A stretch of 45,588 nucleotides of DNA from an uncultured Eubacteriales bacterium (GTDB lineage Bacteria; Bacillota; Clostridia; Christensenellales; Aristaeellaceae), in contig USCW01000002.1 in NCBI GenBank assembly GCA_900553315.1, positions 1-45,588 of the forward strand, read 5' to 3'. Of the stretch, positions 31,236 through 39,376 are shown piece by piece; position 1 is the stretch's first letter; each line of letters begins with the position of its first letter. Made by a program: the position numbers and the translations under genes. Below the pieces are notes generated by a model. That model was not told where the DNA came from. It was given only the letters and a program-made list of their open reading frames with translations, and did no database searches.

Positions 31236-31858
31236 GCCTTCGCCCCTAAGACGTTCAGGATGTCCGCATAGATCGCGTCACGATCCTTGCCGCCGTCAAT
31301 ACGGTGCAGCAGACCCTTCTCTTCATAGTAGGCGGACAGCGGCGCCGTCTGGTCGTGATAGACCGTCAGGCGGCTGAGTACCGTTTCAGGCTTGTCGTCG
31401 TCGCGCTGCACCAGCTCCTCGCCGCAGTCGCACTTCGTGCGGCCGTTCAGCGTGGTCACATGATGCGTTGCGCCGCACTTGAGGCACACCCGGCGGCCGC
31501 TCAGGCGATCCACCAGCTGCTGATCCTCAACCGCCAGCTCCACCACCGCATCAATGTGCGCGATGCGGTCCAGCGCCTCAGCCTGCGGTACGGTGCGGGG
31601 GAAGCCGTCCAGGATGTAACCCTTCTGGCAATCCGCTTCCTTCAGCCGATCCGCAACAATGGCGATCACCACTTCATCCGGCACAAGCTTGCCCGCGTCG
31701 ATGAAGGCCTTGGCCTTCAAACCGGTCGGGGTCTGCTCCTTGATGGCACGGCGAAGAATGTCGCCCGTAGAAACCTGGGGAATCCCAAGCGCCGCGCAGA
31801 TGCGCTGCGCCTGAGTGCCCTTGCCCGCGCCGGGAGGGCCCAGGAAAATAATGTTCAT
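31232..31858 (-). CDS. adk: Adenylate kinase
   Basis: Converts ATP and AMP to two ADP in the cytosol. 208 residues from the ATG at 31858 (AAAGGAG upstream). P-loop IFLGPPGAGKGTQAQ at the N-terminus, AMP-binding STGDILRRAI, and DGFPRTVPQAEAL are intact. The lid domain is of the zinc type but unusual: the first pair is CLKC, while the second is CDC with only one residue between the cysteines (usual CXXC), followed by GEELVQRDDDKPETV. Whether zinc is still held is unclear. It follows secY after 144 nt that contain a strong hairpin. Confidence 0.96.
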   Translation of the reverse strand: MNIIFLGPPGAGKGTQAQRICAALGIPQVSTGDILRRAIKEQTPTGLKAKAFIDAGKLVPDEVVIAIVADRLKEADCQKGYILDGFPRTVPQAEALDRIAHIDAVVELAVEDQQLVDRLSGRRVCLKCGATHHVTTLNGRTKCDCGEELVQRDDDKPETVLSRLTVYHDQTAPLSAYYEEKGLLHRIDGGKDRDAIYADILNVLGAKA

Positions 31859-31939
31859 GCTGAACTCCTTTCGGGAGCCTTGTCCGCCTTCAGGCTTATG
31901 CAGCCCGTCCGGGACGTATGCGCCCCCTGTTCCAAAGTT

Positions 31940-31994
31940 CCCTGCATGGCGCCATGCACCGGGCGAAAACCGCACCGGTGCATGGGCTGCAGGG
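31940..31994 (-). promoter_or_regulatory. Large hairpin in the secY-adk gap
   Basis: On the minus strand the RNA would fold as CCCTGCA, then CCATGCACCGG, a short GCG-GTTTT-CGC top, CCGGTGCATGG and TGCAGGG, about 21 pairs with small internal loops. It begins 8 nt after the secY stop. No T-tract follows, so it is not a classic terminator; an RNA processing site, mRNA stabiliser or protein-binding site would fit. The rest of the 144-nt gap holds the adk ribosome binding site and nothing else I recognise. Confidence 0.65.
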
Positions 31995-32002
31995 TTTGCT
32001 TC

Positions 32003-33280
32003 TTACATGAAACCGGCGTTGTCCAGGTTGCTGTCGATGCCGCGGATGCTCATCTCGGCGCGGATGGCGCGGATGGTCTCCAGAGACACGCTCACAGCAA
32101 TCAAAATGGAGGAAGCCGCGAACGGCACCTGCGCATTCAGGCCAGTCGTCAGAATCGTGGGAACAGCAGCCAGAATCGCCAAGAACAGCGCGGAGAACAG
32201 GTTCATGCGGTTCACAGTGGTCTGCAGATAGCCGCGGATGTTCTTGCCGCGCTGTCCGGGGATCACTGCGCCCTGCATGGTGAGCTGCTCAGCCTGCTGC
32301 TTGGGGTCGAAGCTGATGGAGGAGTAGAAGAAGGTGAACGCCATGATGAGCAGCGCAGAGATAATCATGTACCCCACACTGCCGGTGCTCATGTGCGTGG
32401 CCCACCAGATGTACGCACCGGACTTGGTGCCGCCGATCAGCTGGATCAGCGTGCCCGGGAAGGCCAGGAAGGAGTACGCGAAGATCAGAGGCAGAACGCC
32501 CACGCTGCACACCTTCAGGGACATGTGGGTGTTCTGACCGCCGTACACGCGGCGACCCTTCACTTGCTTGGCAATCTGCAGGGGGATGCGCCGCTCGCCC
32601 ATGTCCACGAAGGTCACGACGATCACCATGATGACGAACATCACAGCAATCACGAGCAGGTTCAGCCAGCCGCTGCTGGTGCCGTTCGCGCTGGCATTGG
32701 TGAAGCCAGACACGATGCCGTTGAACAGGTTGGAAAGGATACCGGCCATGATCAGCATGCTGATACCATTGCCGACGCCCTTCTCGGTGATGCGCTCACC
32801 GATCCACATCGCCAGCGCAGAGCCGCCGGCCATGCTGATGCCAACCAAAGCGTAATTGAACCAGCCGGACTTGATGTAGCCCAGACCGGCCACCAGACCG
32901 ATCGCCTGCACCGCGGCCAAGCCGACGGTGACATAGCGGGTGATCCGGGCGATCTTTTCACGGCCGCCCTCCTCGTCCTTCTGCATACGCTCTAGGGCGG
33001 GGATGGCAATCGTCAACAGCTGCATGATAATGCTCGCGTTGATGTAGGGCGTGATACCCATGGCCATGATGGTCATGTTTGCAAAGTTGGAACCGGTCAT
33101 CATGTTGACCAGCTGCAGCAGAGGCAGATCGCTGGCGGTGCTGTTAAACACCTTCGCCGCATCCACGCCGGGGGCGGGAATAACGCCCACCAGGCGGAAC
33201 AGCAGCAGCATACCAAGGGTATAGAGGATCTTGTTGCGCAGGTCGGGGATCCTCCACATCTTGCGAATGCTCTCCAACAT
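32003..33280 (-). CDS. secY: Preprotein translocase subunit SecY
   Basis: Central channel of the Sec translocon in the cytoplasmic membrane. 425 residues, ten predicted membrane segments, normal length. Characteristic stretches: LRNKILYTLGMLLLFRLVGV at the first segment, NASIIMQLLTIAIPALE, the GVLPLIFAYSFLAFPGT loop-segment and the late IDSNLDNAGFM tail. It starts 1 nt after the rplO stop, giving TGACATG, so it is coupled to L15. Standard placement in the spc part of the operon. Confidence 0.97.
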   Translation of the reverse strand: MLESIRKMWRIPDLRNKILYTLGMLLLFRLVGVIPAPGVDAAKVFNSTASDLPLLQLVNMMTGSNFANMTIMAMGITPYINASIIMQLLTIAIPALERMQKDEEGGREKIARITRYVTVGLAAVQAIGLVAGLGYIKSGWFNYALVGISMAGGSALAMWIGERITEKGVGNGISMLIMAGILSNLFNGIVSGFTNASANGTSSGWLNLLVIAVMFVIMVIVVTFVDMGERRIPLQIAKQVKGRRVYGGQNTHMSLKVCSVGVLPLIFAYSFLAFPGTLIQLIGGTKSGAYIWWATHMSTGSVGYMIISALLIMAFTFFYSSISFDPKQQAEQLTMQGAVIPGQRGKNIRGYLQTTVNRMNLFSALFLAILAAVPTILTTGLNAQVPFAASSILIAVSVSLETIRAIRAEMSIRGIDSNLDNAGFM

Positions 33281-33281
33281 G

Positions 33282-33722
33282 TCAGATCACCTCGGCTTTC
33301 CCGCCGAGAGCCTCAATCTTCTCCTTTGCAGAGGCGGTGAACTTGCTGGCCTGCACGGTCAGCTTCTTGGTGAGCTCACCGTTGCCCATGATCTTCACGC
33401 CGTCAAGGGTCTTCTTAATGATGCCGGCGTCGATCAGGGACTGTGCAGTAACCACATCGCCATCGTTGAAGATCTCCAGACGCTCAACGTTCACGCAGGC
33501 ATATTCGGTGCCAAAGATGTTGGTGAAGCCCTTCTTAGGCACACGACGATACAGGGGCATCTGGCCGCCCTCGAATCCCGGACGCTTGCCGCCGCCGGAA
33601 CGCGCCTTGGCGCCCTTGTGGCCCTTGCCGGAGGTCTTGCCCAGACCGGAACCTACGCCGCGGCCCAGACGCTTGGGAGCGGTGGTGGAACCGACAGCGG
33701 GTTGCAACTCGTGCAGTTTCAT
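33282..33722 (-). CDS. rplO: 50S ribosomal protein L15
   Basis: L15, 146 residues, an early assembly protein of the large subunit. The N-terminus is the typical glycine- and arginine-rich tail (KRLGRGVGSGLGKTSGKGHK, then ARSGGGKRPGFEGGQMPLYR), followed by a globular part with VPKKGFTNIFG. Complete. It lies 15 nt after rpmD and is followed directly by secY. Confidence 0.97.
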   Translation of the reverse strand: MKLHELQPAVGSTTAPKRLGRGVGSGLGKTSGKGHKGAKARSGGGKRPGFEGGQMPLYRRVPKKGFTNIFGTEYACVNVERLEIFNDGDVVTAQSLIDAGIIKKTLDGVKIMGNGELTKKLTVQASKFTASAKEKIEALGGKAEVI

Positions 33723-33737
33723 TGGGGTTTCCCTCCT

Positions 33738-33920
33738 TTACTCGTTCACTTCTTCGACCTTCAGCATGTGCTTGACAGCGAAGATCTGGCCGCGGATCGC
33801 GGCATTGTCAGGCTGGCAGACCGTCTGGCCCACCTTGCGCAGACCCAGGGCCTGCACCGTCGCCTTCTGCTTGGGCTGGCAGGCGATAGGAGACTTCATC
33901 AGGGTGATATTCAGCTTCAT
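33738..33920 (-). CDS. rpmD: 50S ribosomal protein L30
   Basis: L30, 60 residues, the short bacterial form. The line LNITLMKSPIACQPKQKATV with LGLRKVGQTVCQPDN is typical of the family (LRKVGQTV is the conserved core). Ends with KHMLKVEEVNE. Complete, between rpsE (13 nt) and rplO (15 nt). Confidence 0.96.
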   Translation of the reverse strand: MKLNITLMKSPIACQPKQKATVQALGLRKVGQTVCQPDNAAIRGQIFAVKHMLKVEEVNE

Positions 33921-33933
33921 ATCGTTCTCCTCC

Positions 33934-34431
33934 TTAACCCAGCAGCTCTTCCACGGTCTTGCCGCGGAGCTTCGCCACCTGCTCGGCGCTGCGCATCTGA
34001 CGCAGAGCCTCCAGCGTGGCCTTCGCCATGTTGATGGGGTTGTTGGTGCCGTAGCTCTTGGTGCGAATATCCTTCACACCGGCCAGCTCCAGCACGGCAC
34101 GGGTCGCGCCGCCGGCGATAACACCAGTACCTTCGGGGGCCGGAATCAGCACCACCTTGGCAGTGGAGAAATAAGCGGTGGACTCATGGGGCACGGTGGT
34201 GCCGTTCAGCGACACATTCACCATGTGCTTCTTGGCGTCCTCGTTCGCCTTGCGGATGGCCTCGGGGATCTCGGCAGCCTTGCCCATCCCCGCGCCCACG
34301 CGGCCGTTCTCATCGCCAACGACGACGAGCGCGGAGAACCGCATGTTGCGGCCGCCCTTCACGGTCTTGGACACCCGGTTGACAGCAACCAGCTTTTCCT
34401 TGAATTCGCTGACCTGTTCGTAGCGTTGCAT
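33934..34431 (-). CDS. rpsE: 30S ribosomal protein S5
   Basis: S5, 165 residues. N-terminal double-stranded RNA-binding-like domain with VNRVSKTVKGGRNMRFSALV and DENGRVGAGMGKAAEIPEAI, then the C-terminal domain with PAPEGTGVIAGGATRAVLEL and NNPINMAKATLEAL. It shapes the decoding centre and mRNA entry. Full length and intact; 18 nt after rplR. Confidence 0.97.
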   Translation of the reverse strand: MQRYEQVSEFKEKLVAVNRVSKTVKGGRNMRFSALVVVGDENGRVGAGMGKAAEIPEAIRKANEDAKKHMVNVSLNGTTVPHESTAYFSTAKVVLIPAPEGTGVIAGGATRAVLELAGVKDIRTKSYGTNNPINMAKATLEALRQMRSAEQVAKLRGKTVEELLG

Positions 34432-34449
34432 TCGTGTGTCCTCCTTCTC

Positions 34450-34818
34450 TTAGAAATCGAGTCCGGCTTCACGGGCGCCGGCAGCCAGCTCGGCCACGCG
34501 GCCAGTGTACACATAGCCGCCGCGGTCGAACACCACCGTCTTAATGCCGGACTGGACAGCACGCTCGCCAACGAGCTTGCCAACCATCTTGGAAGCGCCC
34601 TTCTTATCGACCTCGCCCAGCTGGCCCTTCAGTGCGGGATCAGCGGTGGACGCGCTCACCAGGGTCACGCCCTTGGTGTCGTCGATGATCTGAGCGTAAA
34701 TGTGATTCAGGCTGCGGTATACGCACAGACGCGGCATTTCAGGGGTGCCGCTGATCTTCTTGCGAACCCGCGCATGACGAATCACGCGCACTTCATTACG
34801 GTCACGCTTTTTGAACAT
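34450..34818 (-). CDS. rplR: 50S ribosomal protein L18
   Basis: L18, 122 residues, binds 5S rRNA with L5 and L25. Typical stretches RKKISGTPEMPRLCVYRSLN, HIYAQIIDDTKGVTLVSAST and the C-terminal VVFDRGGYVYTGRVAELA with AAREAGLDF-type end (here GAREAGLDF). Complete; 18 nt after rplF and 18 nt before rpsE. Confidence 0.97.
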   Translation of the reverse strand: MFKKRDRNEVRVIRHARVRKKISGTPEMPRLCVYRSLNHIYAQIIDDTKGVTLVSASTADPALKGQLGEVDKKGASKMVGKLVGERAVQSGIKTVVFDRGGYVYTGRVAELAAGAREAGLDF

Positions 34819-34836
34819 TTGCAGTCACTCCCTCTC

Positions 34837-35382
34837 TTACTTCTTACCGGTCTTGCCTTCCTTGCGGCGGATATGCTCATCCGTGTACTTGATGCCCTTG
34901 CCCAGATAGGGTTCAGGCTTGCGGATGGCGCGGATATCGGCGGCAAGGTTGCCCACCTGCTGCTTGGAGATACCCTTCACCACGATGGTGTTGGGGTTGG
35001 GGGTCTCAAAGCTGATGTTTTCGGGCGCGTCCAGAATCACGGGATGGGAGAAGCCGATGTTGATGGTCAGCTTCTTGCCGCCCTCAGCCTGGGCACGGTA
35101 GCCGGTGCCAACCAGCTCCAGCGTCTTGCTGAAGCCGTCGGTCACGCCCACAACCATGTTGTGGATCAGCGCACGGTACAGGCCGTGCATCGCCTTGTGG
35201 GGCTTGCTATCGGTGGGGCGCTCGAGGGTAAGAACATTGCCCTCCTGCTTCACGGTAATGGCGTTGTTCACCTGCTGGCTCAGGGTGCCCTTGGGGCCCT
35301 TCACCGTCACCAGGTTTGCATCGTCAACCGTAACCGTCACGCCCGCGGGGACAGTGATCGGAAGTCTTCCGATACGAGACAT
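34837..35382 (-). CDS. rplF: 50S ribosomal protein L6
   Basis: L6, 181 residues with two similar domains, sits near the factor-binding site. Start MSRIGRLPITVPAGVTVTVD; domain two has VGTGYRAQAEGGKKLTINIG and the C-terminal signature PEPYLGKGIKYTDEHIRRKE with a GKTGKK tail. Complete; 26 nt after rpsH. Confidence 0.97.
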   Translation of the reverse strand: MSRIGRLPITVPAGVTVTVDDANLVTVKGPKGTLSQQVNNAITVKQEGNVLTLERPTDSKPHKAMHGLYRALIHNMVVGVTDGFSKTLELVGTGYRAQAEGGKKLTINIGFSHPVILDAPENISFETPNPNTIVVKGISKQQVGNLAADIRAIRKPEPYLGKGIKYTDEHIRRKEGKTGKK

Positions 35383-35408
35383 AATCGCACCTCCATTGAC
35401 GTGTCGGT

Positions 35409-35807
35409 TTACCAGATATAAGCCAGCACTTCGCCGCCGATGGCGTTCTTGCGGGCTTCCTTGTCGGTCATCAGGCCCTTGCTGGTGCTGATGATGGCGA
35501 TACCCAGACCGCCAAGCACCTTGGGCAGCTCTTCACAGCTGGCATACACCCGCAGGCCGGGCTTGCTGATGCGCTTCAGGCCGGCGATGACGGGCTGCTT
35601 GCCCTCGACATACTTCAGGGTGATCTTCATGCTGCCCTGATGTCCATCCTCAACGTAGTCCACACTCTTGATGTAGCCCTCGTTCAGCAGGATCTTCGCA
35701 ATGCTCTTCTTGGTGTTGCTGCTGGGCACCAGCACGCTTTCGTGCTTGGCCACCTGAGCGTTGCGGATGCGGGTGAGCATATCGGCAATGGGATCATTCA
35801 CAACCAT
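35409..35807 (-). CDS. rpsH: 30S ribosomal protein S8
   Basis: S8, 132 residues, binds the central domain of 16S rRNA and in many bacteria represses the spc genes. Start NDPIADMLTRIRNAQVAKHE; C-terminal signature IISTSKGLMTDKEARKNAIG with GEVLAYIW end is intact. Whether autoregulation by S8 occurs here cannot be told. 30 nt after rpsN. Confidence 0.97.
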   Translation of the reverse strand: MVVNDPIADMLTRIRNAQVAKHESVLVPSSNTKKSIAKILLNEGYIKSVDYVEDGHQGSMKITLKYVEGKQPVIAGLKRISKPGLRVYASCEELPKVLGGLGIAIISTSKGLMTDKEARKNAIGGEVLAYIW

Positions 35808-35837
35808 GGTGGAACCTCCTTCCGTTCTTCTCCCCGC

Positions 35838-36023
35838 TTACCAGCTGGCCTTGCGGACACCGGGGATCTGGCCAGCATAGGCCAATTCTCTAAAGCAGAT
35901 GCGGCACACGCCGTACTTGCGCAGCACGGAGTGCGGGCGGCCGCACAGGCGGCAGCGGGTATAAGCGCGGGTGGAGAACTTCGCGGTTCTCGCCTGCTTG
36001 ATCTTCATGCTAGTCTTAGCCAC
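35838..36023 (-). CDS. rpsN: 30S ribosomal protein S14, zinc-binding form
   Basis: Short S14 of 61 residues (C+ or S14Z type). Four cysteines in CRLCGRPH and CRICFRE form the zinc site, ending with ELAYAGQIPGVRKASW, which is typical of Bacillota and Actinomycetota. 19 nt after rplE. The presence of the zinc form in the main operon is normal for Clostridia. Confidence 0.97.
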   Translation of the reverse strand: MAKTSMKIKQARTAKFSTRAYTRCRLCGRPHSVLRKYGVCRICFRELAYAGQIPGVRKASW

Positions 36024-36042
36024 TTGATTCTTCCTCCCTTTC

Positions 36043-36588
36043 TTACGCCTGCGCGAAGGGCATACCCAGCAGACGCAGCAGCTCCTTGCACTCCTCGTCG
36101 GTCTTCGCGGTGGTGACGAAGATCATTTCCATGCCGCGGATCTTCTCCACCTTGTCGTACTCGATTTCGGGGAACAGCAGCTGTTCACGAATACCCAGCG
36201 CGTAGTTGCCACGGCCGTCAAAGGACTTGGCAGACACGCCGCGGAAGTCGCGGACACGGGGAAGGGCGATGTTCACGAGCTTGTCCATGAACTCCTCCAT
36301 GCGGGCGCCGCGCAGCGTCACCTTCGCACCGATGTTCATGCCCTCACGAAGCTTGAAGTTCGCAATGCTCTTCTTCGCCTTGGTAACCAGGGGCTTCTGA
36401 CCGGCGATGGCAGTCAGTTCATTGACGGCCATCTCCATCGCCTTGGCGTTGTCCTTGCAATCGCCCAGGCCCATGTTGATGACGATCTTCTCCAGCTTGG
36501 GGATCTCCATCACATTCTTGTAGCCGAACTTCTGCTGCAAAGCAGGAACAGCCTCGGCCAGGTACTTTTCCTTAATACGGGTAGCCAT
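36043..36588 (-). CDS. rplE: 50S ribosomal protein L5
   Basis: L5, 181 residues, binds 5S rRNA and contacts P-site tRNA. Stretches: KNVMEIPKLEKIVINMGLGD, AITGQKP-type core (here AIAGQKPLVTKAKKSIANFK), LPRVRDFRGVSAKSFDGRGN, and the C-terminal TDEECKELLRLLGMPF. Complete; 18 nt after rplX. Confidence 0.97.
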   Translation of the reverse strand: MATRIKEKYLAEAVPALQQKFGYKNVMEIPKLEKIVINMGLGDCKDNAKAMEMAVNELTAIAGQKPLVTKAKKSIANFKLREGMNIGAKVTLRGARMEEFMDKLVNIALPRVRDFRGVSAKSFDGRGNYALGIREQLLFPEIEYDKVEKIRGMEMIFVTTAKTDEECKELLRLLGMPFAQA

Positions 36589-36606
36589 TTGGCTTTTCCT
36601 CCTTTA

Positions 36607-36945
36607 TCAGTCGATTTCCGCGCCGCAGCCCTTCTGCTTGCACACGCGGATGATCTTGCGCTTCTTCACGCCGTTTTCCTCAACGACGACGACCTTGTGT
36701 GCGACACGGGTACCCTTGCCGCACTTGGGGCACACGAGCATCACGTTGCTGGCGTCGATGGGAGCTTCCTTATGGACGATCCCGCCGGGCTGCATGGCGT
36801 TGCGCGCCTTCTGATGCTTGGTGACCATGTTCACGCCCTCGACCACGACCTTGCCGGTCTTGGGGAAAGCAGCGGTGATCTTGCCCTTCTTGCCCTTGTC
36901 CTTGCCGGAGATGACAACGACCTGGTCCTTGGAATGTACATGCAT
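36607..36945 (-). CDS. rplX: 50S ribosomal protein L24, with C-terminal cysteine pairs
   Basis: L24, 112 residues, a KOW-domain protein that nucleates large-subunit assembly. KOW motif in VVISGKDKGKKGKITAAFPK; then VEGVNMVTKHQKARN. The C-terminus has a zinc-ribbon-like pattern: CPKCGKG, then CKQKGC in the tail, where the second pair is spaced by four residues rather than the more usual two. 16 nt after rplN. Identity is not in doubt. Confidence 0.96.
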   Translation of the reverse strand: MHVHSKDQVVVISGKDKGKKGKITAAFPKTGKVVVEGVNMVTKHQKARNAMQPGGIVHKEAPIDASNVMLVCPKCGKGTRVAHKVVVVEENGVKKRKIIRVCKQKGCGAEID

Positions 36946-36961
36946 ATCGTTTCGCCTCCTC

Positions 36962-37330
36962 TTACAGCACTTCGGGAGCCAGAGAAACGATCTTCATAAA
37001 GTCCTTCTCACGCAGCTCACGGGCAACGGGTCCAAAGATACGGGTTCCGCGGGGCATCTTCTGGTCGTTGATGATAACGGCGGCGTTATCGTCAAACTTG
37101 ATGTAGCTGCCGTCGGGACGGCGCTTGCTCTTGACCTGACGGACGATCACGGCCTTCACCACGTCGCCCTTCTTCACCTGCCCACCGGGGGTCGCAGTCT
37201 TCACGCTGGCCACGATCACATCACCGATGGAGCCGTCGCGGCGGAAAGAACCGCCCAGCACGCGGATGCACATGATTTCCTTGGCGCCGGAGTTATCGGC
37301 AACCTTAAGTCGCGTTTGCGGCTGAATCAT
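36962..37330 (-). CDS. rplN: 50S ribosomal protein L14
   Basis: L14, 122 residues, at the subunit interface. MIQPQTRLKVADNSGAKEIM and CIRVLGG at the N-terminus, KKGDVVKAVIVR, and the C-terminal RIFGPVARELREKDFMKIVS with LAPEVL end are textbook. Complete; 31 nt after rpsQ. Confidence 0.98.
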   Translation of the reverse strand: MIQPQTRLKVADNSGAKEIMCIRVLGGSFRRDGSIGDVIVASVKTATPGGQVKKGDVVKAVIVRQVKSKRRPDGSYIKFDDNAAVIINDQKMPRGTRIFGPVARELREKDFMKIVSLAPEVL

Positions 37331-37361
37331 ATTGGAATGTCCTCCTTACATGACGGTAAGC

Positions 37362-37622
37362 TTACTTGGCCTTCTCGATGATCTCCACCAGACGCCAGCG
37401 CTTATCGTGGCTCAGCGGACGGGTCTCCATCACGCGGATGGTGTCGCCGATGCCGCACTCGTTATTCTCATCATGCACCTTCAGCTTGCTGGTCTGGTTC
37501 ATGATCTTGCCATACAGGGGATGACGGACGCGGGTCTTGATCTGAATCACGCAAGTCTTATCCATCTTGTCGCTGACCACGACGCCGATCCGGGTTTTAC
37601 GAAGTCCTCTTTCTTCAGACAT
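37362..37622 (-). CDS. rpsQ: 30S ribosomal protein S17
   Basis: S17, 86 residues, OB-fold primary 16S rRNA binder. Seen: GVVVSDKMDKTCVIQIKTR, HPLYGKIMNQTSKLKVHDE, then GDTIRVMETRPLSHDKRWRL. Complete; 29 nt after rpmC. Confidence 0.97.
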   Translation of the reverse strand: MSEERGLRKTRIGVVVSDKMDKTCVIQIKTRVRHPLYGKIMNQTSKLKVHDENNECGIGDTIRVMETRPLSHDKRWRLVEIIEKAK

Positions 37623-37651
37623 TGAAGCGGCTGCCTCCTTTCAAGTATCTC

Positions 37652-37843
37652 TTACGCCTGCTCCTTGAGGCGAAGAATGGTCTTGGCCCGTGCAATATCA
37701 CGCTTCACAGCGGTGATCTGCATGGTGTTTTGCAGCTGACCGGTGGCAAGCTGAAAACGAAGGTTGAACAGCTCGCTCTTGAGCTCCTTGACCTTGGCCG
37801 TCAGCTGCTCGGGATTCATCGCGGAGAATTCATTAGCCTTCAT
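37652..37843 (-). CDS. rpmC: 50S ribosomal protein L29
   Basis: L29, 63 residues, a helical hairpin near the polypeptide exit and the docking site for trigger factor and SRP. Typical KVKELKSELFNLRFQLATGQ and IARAKTILRLKEQ. The ATG overlaps the rplP stop by 4 nt (ATGA). Confidence 0.97.
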   Translation of the reverse strand: MKANEFSAMNPEQLTAKVKELKSELFNLRFQLATGQLQNTMQITAVKRDIARAKTILRLKEQA

Positions 37844-38280
37844 TCTTTGTCACCACCCGCTTCAGTGTTCTGCGCAGCGCGCGTAATGATCTTGCTCTTC
37901 AGGGGCAGCTTGTGAGAGGCCAGACGAAGCGCCTCACGCGCAGTCTCCTCCGGAACGCCCGCGATCTCAAACAGAACGCGGCCGGGCTTGACCACCGCCA
38001 CCCAGTACTCGGGATTGCCCTTACCGGAACCCATGCGGGTCTCGGCCGGCTTCTCGGTCACGGGCTTATCGGGGAAAATCTTGATCCACACCTGACCGCC
38101 ACGCTTGGTGTAACGGGTCAGGGCGATACGAGCGGCCTCAATCTGCTGGCTCGTAACCCAGCAGGGCTCGGTAGCCTGCAGGCCGAATTCGCCGTAGGCC
38201 AGGAAATTGCCGCGATGGGCCTCGCCCTTCATGCGGCCGCGGAACACCTTGCGGTGCTTCACTCTCTTGGGCATCAGCAT
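37840..38280 (-). CDS. rplP: 50S ribosomal protein L16
   Basis: L16, 146 residues, contacts A-site tRNA. MLMPKRVKHRKVFRGRMKGE at the N-terminus, TSQQIEAARIALTRYTKRGG in the middle, GSGKGNPEYWVAVVKPGRVL near the C-terminus. The ATG at 38280 is 3 nt after the rpsC stop and matches the usual start. The C-terminal tail is acidic (TEAGGDKE). Confidence 0.97.
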   Translation of the reverse strand: MLMPKRVKHRKVFRGRMKGEAHRGNFLAYGEFGLQATEPCWVTSQQIEAARIALTRYTKRGGQVWIKIFPDKPVTEKPAETRMGSGKGNPEYWVAVVKPGRVLFEIAGVPEETAREALRLASHKLPLKSKIITRAAQNTEAGGDKE

Positions 38281-38283
38281 AGG

Positions 38284-38952
38284 TTACTTTACCTCCTTCG
38301 CGGCAGGGGCCTTCTTGGCCTTGGGCAGGATCTGACCCTTGTAGATCCAGACCTTTACGCCCAGGCGGCCATAGGTCGTCTTGGCTTCAGCGAAGCCGTA
38401 GTCGATGTTGGCGCGCAGGGTCTGCAGCGGGGTGGAACCGTCGTGATAGTGCTCGGTGCGGGCAATATCCGCGCCGCCCAGACGGCCGCTCACGCAGGTC
38501 TTCACGCCCTTCACGCCCTGAACCTTCATGGCGCGCTGCTGCGCCTGCTTCAGCGCACGGCGGAAGCTGATGCGCTTCTCCAGCTGCTGGGCAATGTTCT
38601 CAGCAACCAGCTGAGCATCACCGTCGGGCTGCTTGATCTCCATCACGTTGATGTGGCAGGGACGGCCCAGGAAGTTGGTCACTTCGGTCTTCAGGGCCTC
38701 GATGCCCGCGCCGCCGCGGCCGATAATCATGCCGGGCTTGCCGGTGAAGATGTTCACGGTGATCATCTTCGCGCTGCGCTCAATGTCGATCCGGCTGATG
38801 CCGGTGGCGTAGAACTTTTCCTTCAGCATTTCGCGGAGCTTGTAATCCTCAACGAGGTTGTTCGCGAAATCCTTTTTGCCGGCATACCAGCGGGTGCTCC
38901 AGTCAAAGATCACACCAACGCGAGCGCCGTGGGGATTTACTTTATGACCCAT
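38284..38952 (-). CDS. rpsC: 30S ribosomal protein S3
   Basis: S3, 222 residues, at the mRNA entry site with helicase role. Start at the ATG at 38952 (MGHKVNPHGARVGVIFDWST), which is the usual N-terminus; a longer in-frame reading is not conserved. KH domain GIGRGGAGIEALK-like stretch (IIGRGGAGIEALKTEVTNFL), then C-terminal domain GGADIARTEHYHDGSTPLQT and the GVKVWIYKGQILPKAKK end. 19 nt after rplV. Confidence 0.97.
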   Translation of the reverse strand: MGHKVNPHGARVGVIFDWSTRWYAGKKDFANNLVEDYKLREMLKEKFYATGISRIDIERSAKMITVNIFTGKPGMIIGRGGAGIEALKTEVTNFLGRPCHINVMEIKQPDGDAQLVAENIAQQLEKRISFRRALKQAQQRAMKVQGVKGVKTCVSGRLGGADIARTEHYHDGSTPLQTLRANIDYGFAEAKTTYGRLGVKVWIYKGQILPKAKKAPAAKEVK

Positions 38953-38971
38953 GGATAAACCTCCTATCGGA

Positions 38972-39355
38972 TTACTTCTGGTCCAGCACCACGCTGATGT
39001 GGCTGGTGCGCTTGAGCATGGGGGACGCGCTGCCGCGGCTGCGGGCAACGTAGCGCTTCAGCGTGGGGCCGGGATTGGCGTACACTTCCGCAACATACAG
39101 GTTCTGACGGTTCAGCTCCTGGTTGTTCACGGCGTTGGCAATGGCGCTGTTCAGCACCTTGGCAACGACGGGCGCAGCCGCCTTGGGGGTGTACTGCAGG
39201 ATCGCCAGAGCTTCATCCACGTTCTTCCCACGGATCAGGTCGATCACGATCTTCACCTTACGGGAGGAGATGCGGATATACTTCGCGTGCGCCTGGGGGC
39301 GCTTATCGGCGTTCTGCTTGCGGGCAGCCGCCTTTTCGCGGGAACGGGTTGCCAT
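38972..39355 (-). CDS. rplV: 50S ribosomal protein L22
   Basis: L22, 127 residues, lines the exit tunnel. Core: HAKYIRISSRKVKIVIDLIR, GKNVDEALAILQYTPKAAAP, and RGSASPMLKRTSHISVVL at the C-terminus. The N-terminus is about 15-20 residues longer than the shortest family members and rich in Lys, Arg and Ala (SREKAAARKQNADKRPQ), as in several Clostridia. 21 nt after rpsS. Confidence 0.97.
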   Translation of the reverse strand: MATRSREKAAARKQNADKRPQAHAKYIRISSRKVKIVIDLIRGKNVDEALAILQYTPKAAAPVVAKVLNSAIANAVNNQELNRQNLYVAEVYANPGPTLKRYVARSRGSASPMLKRTSHISVVLDQK

Positions 39356-39376
39356 ATCGTATCACTCCTTCCGTAA

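Noticed and set aside
33337..35421. A plus-strand open frame of about 694 codons through the ribosomal genes
   Set aside because: It is antisense to rplO, rpmD, rpsE, rplR and rplF, all of which are certain; the long frame is a composition effect.
38953..39048. Longer start for rpsC
   Set aside because: S3 proteins start MGHKVNPHG, which is at 38952; the extension overlaps rplV.
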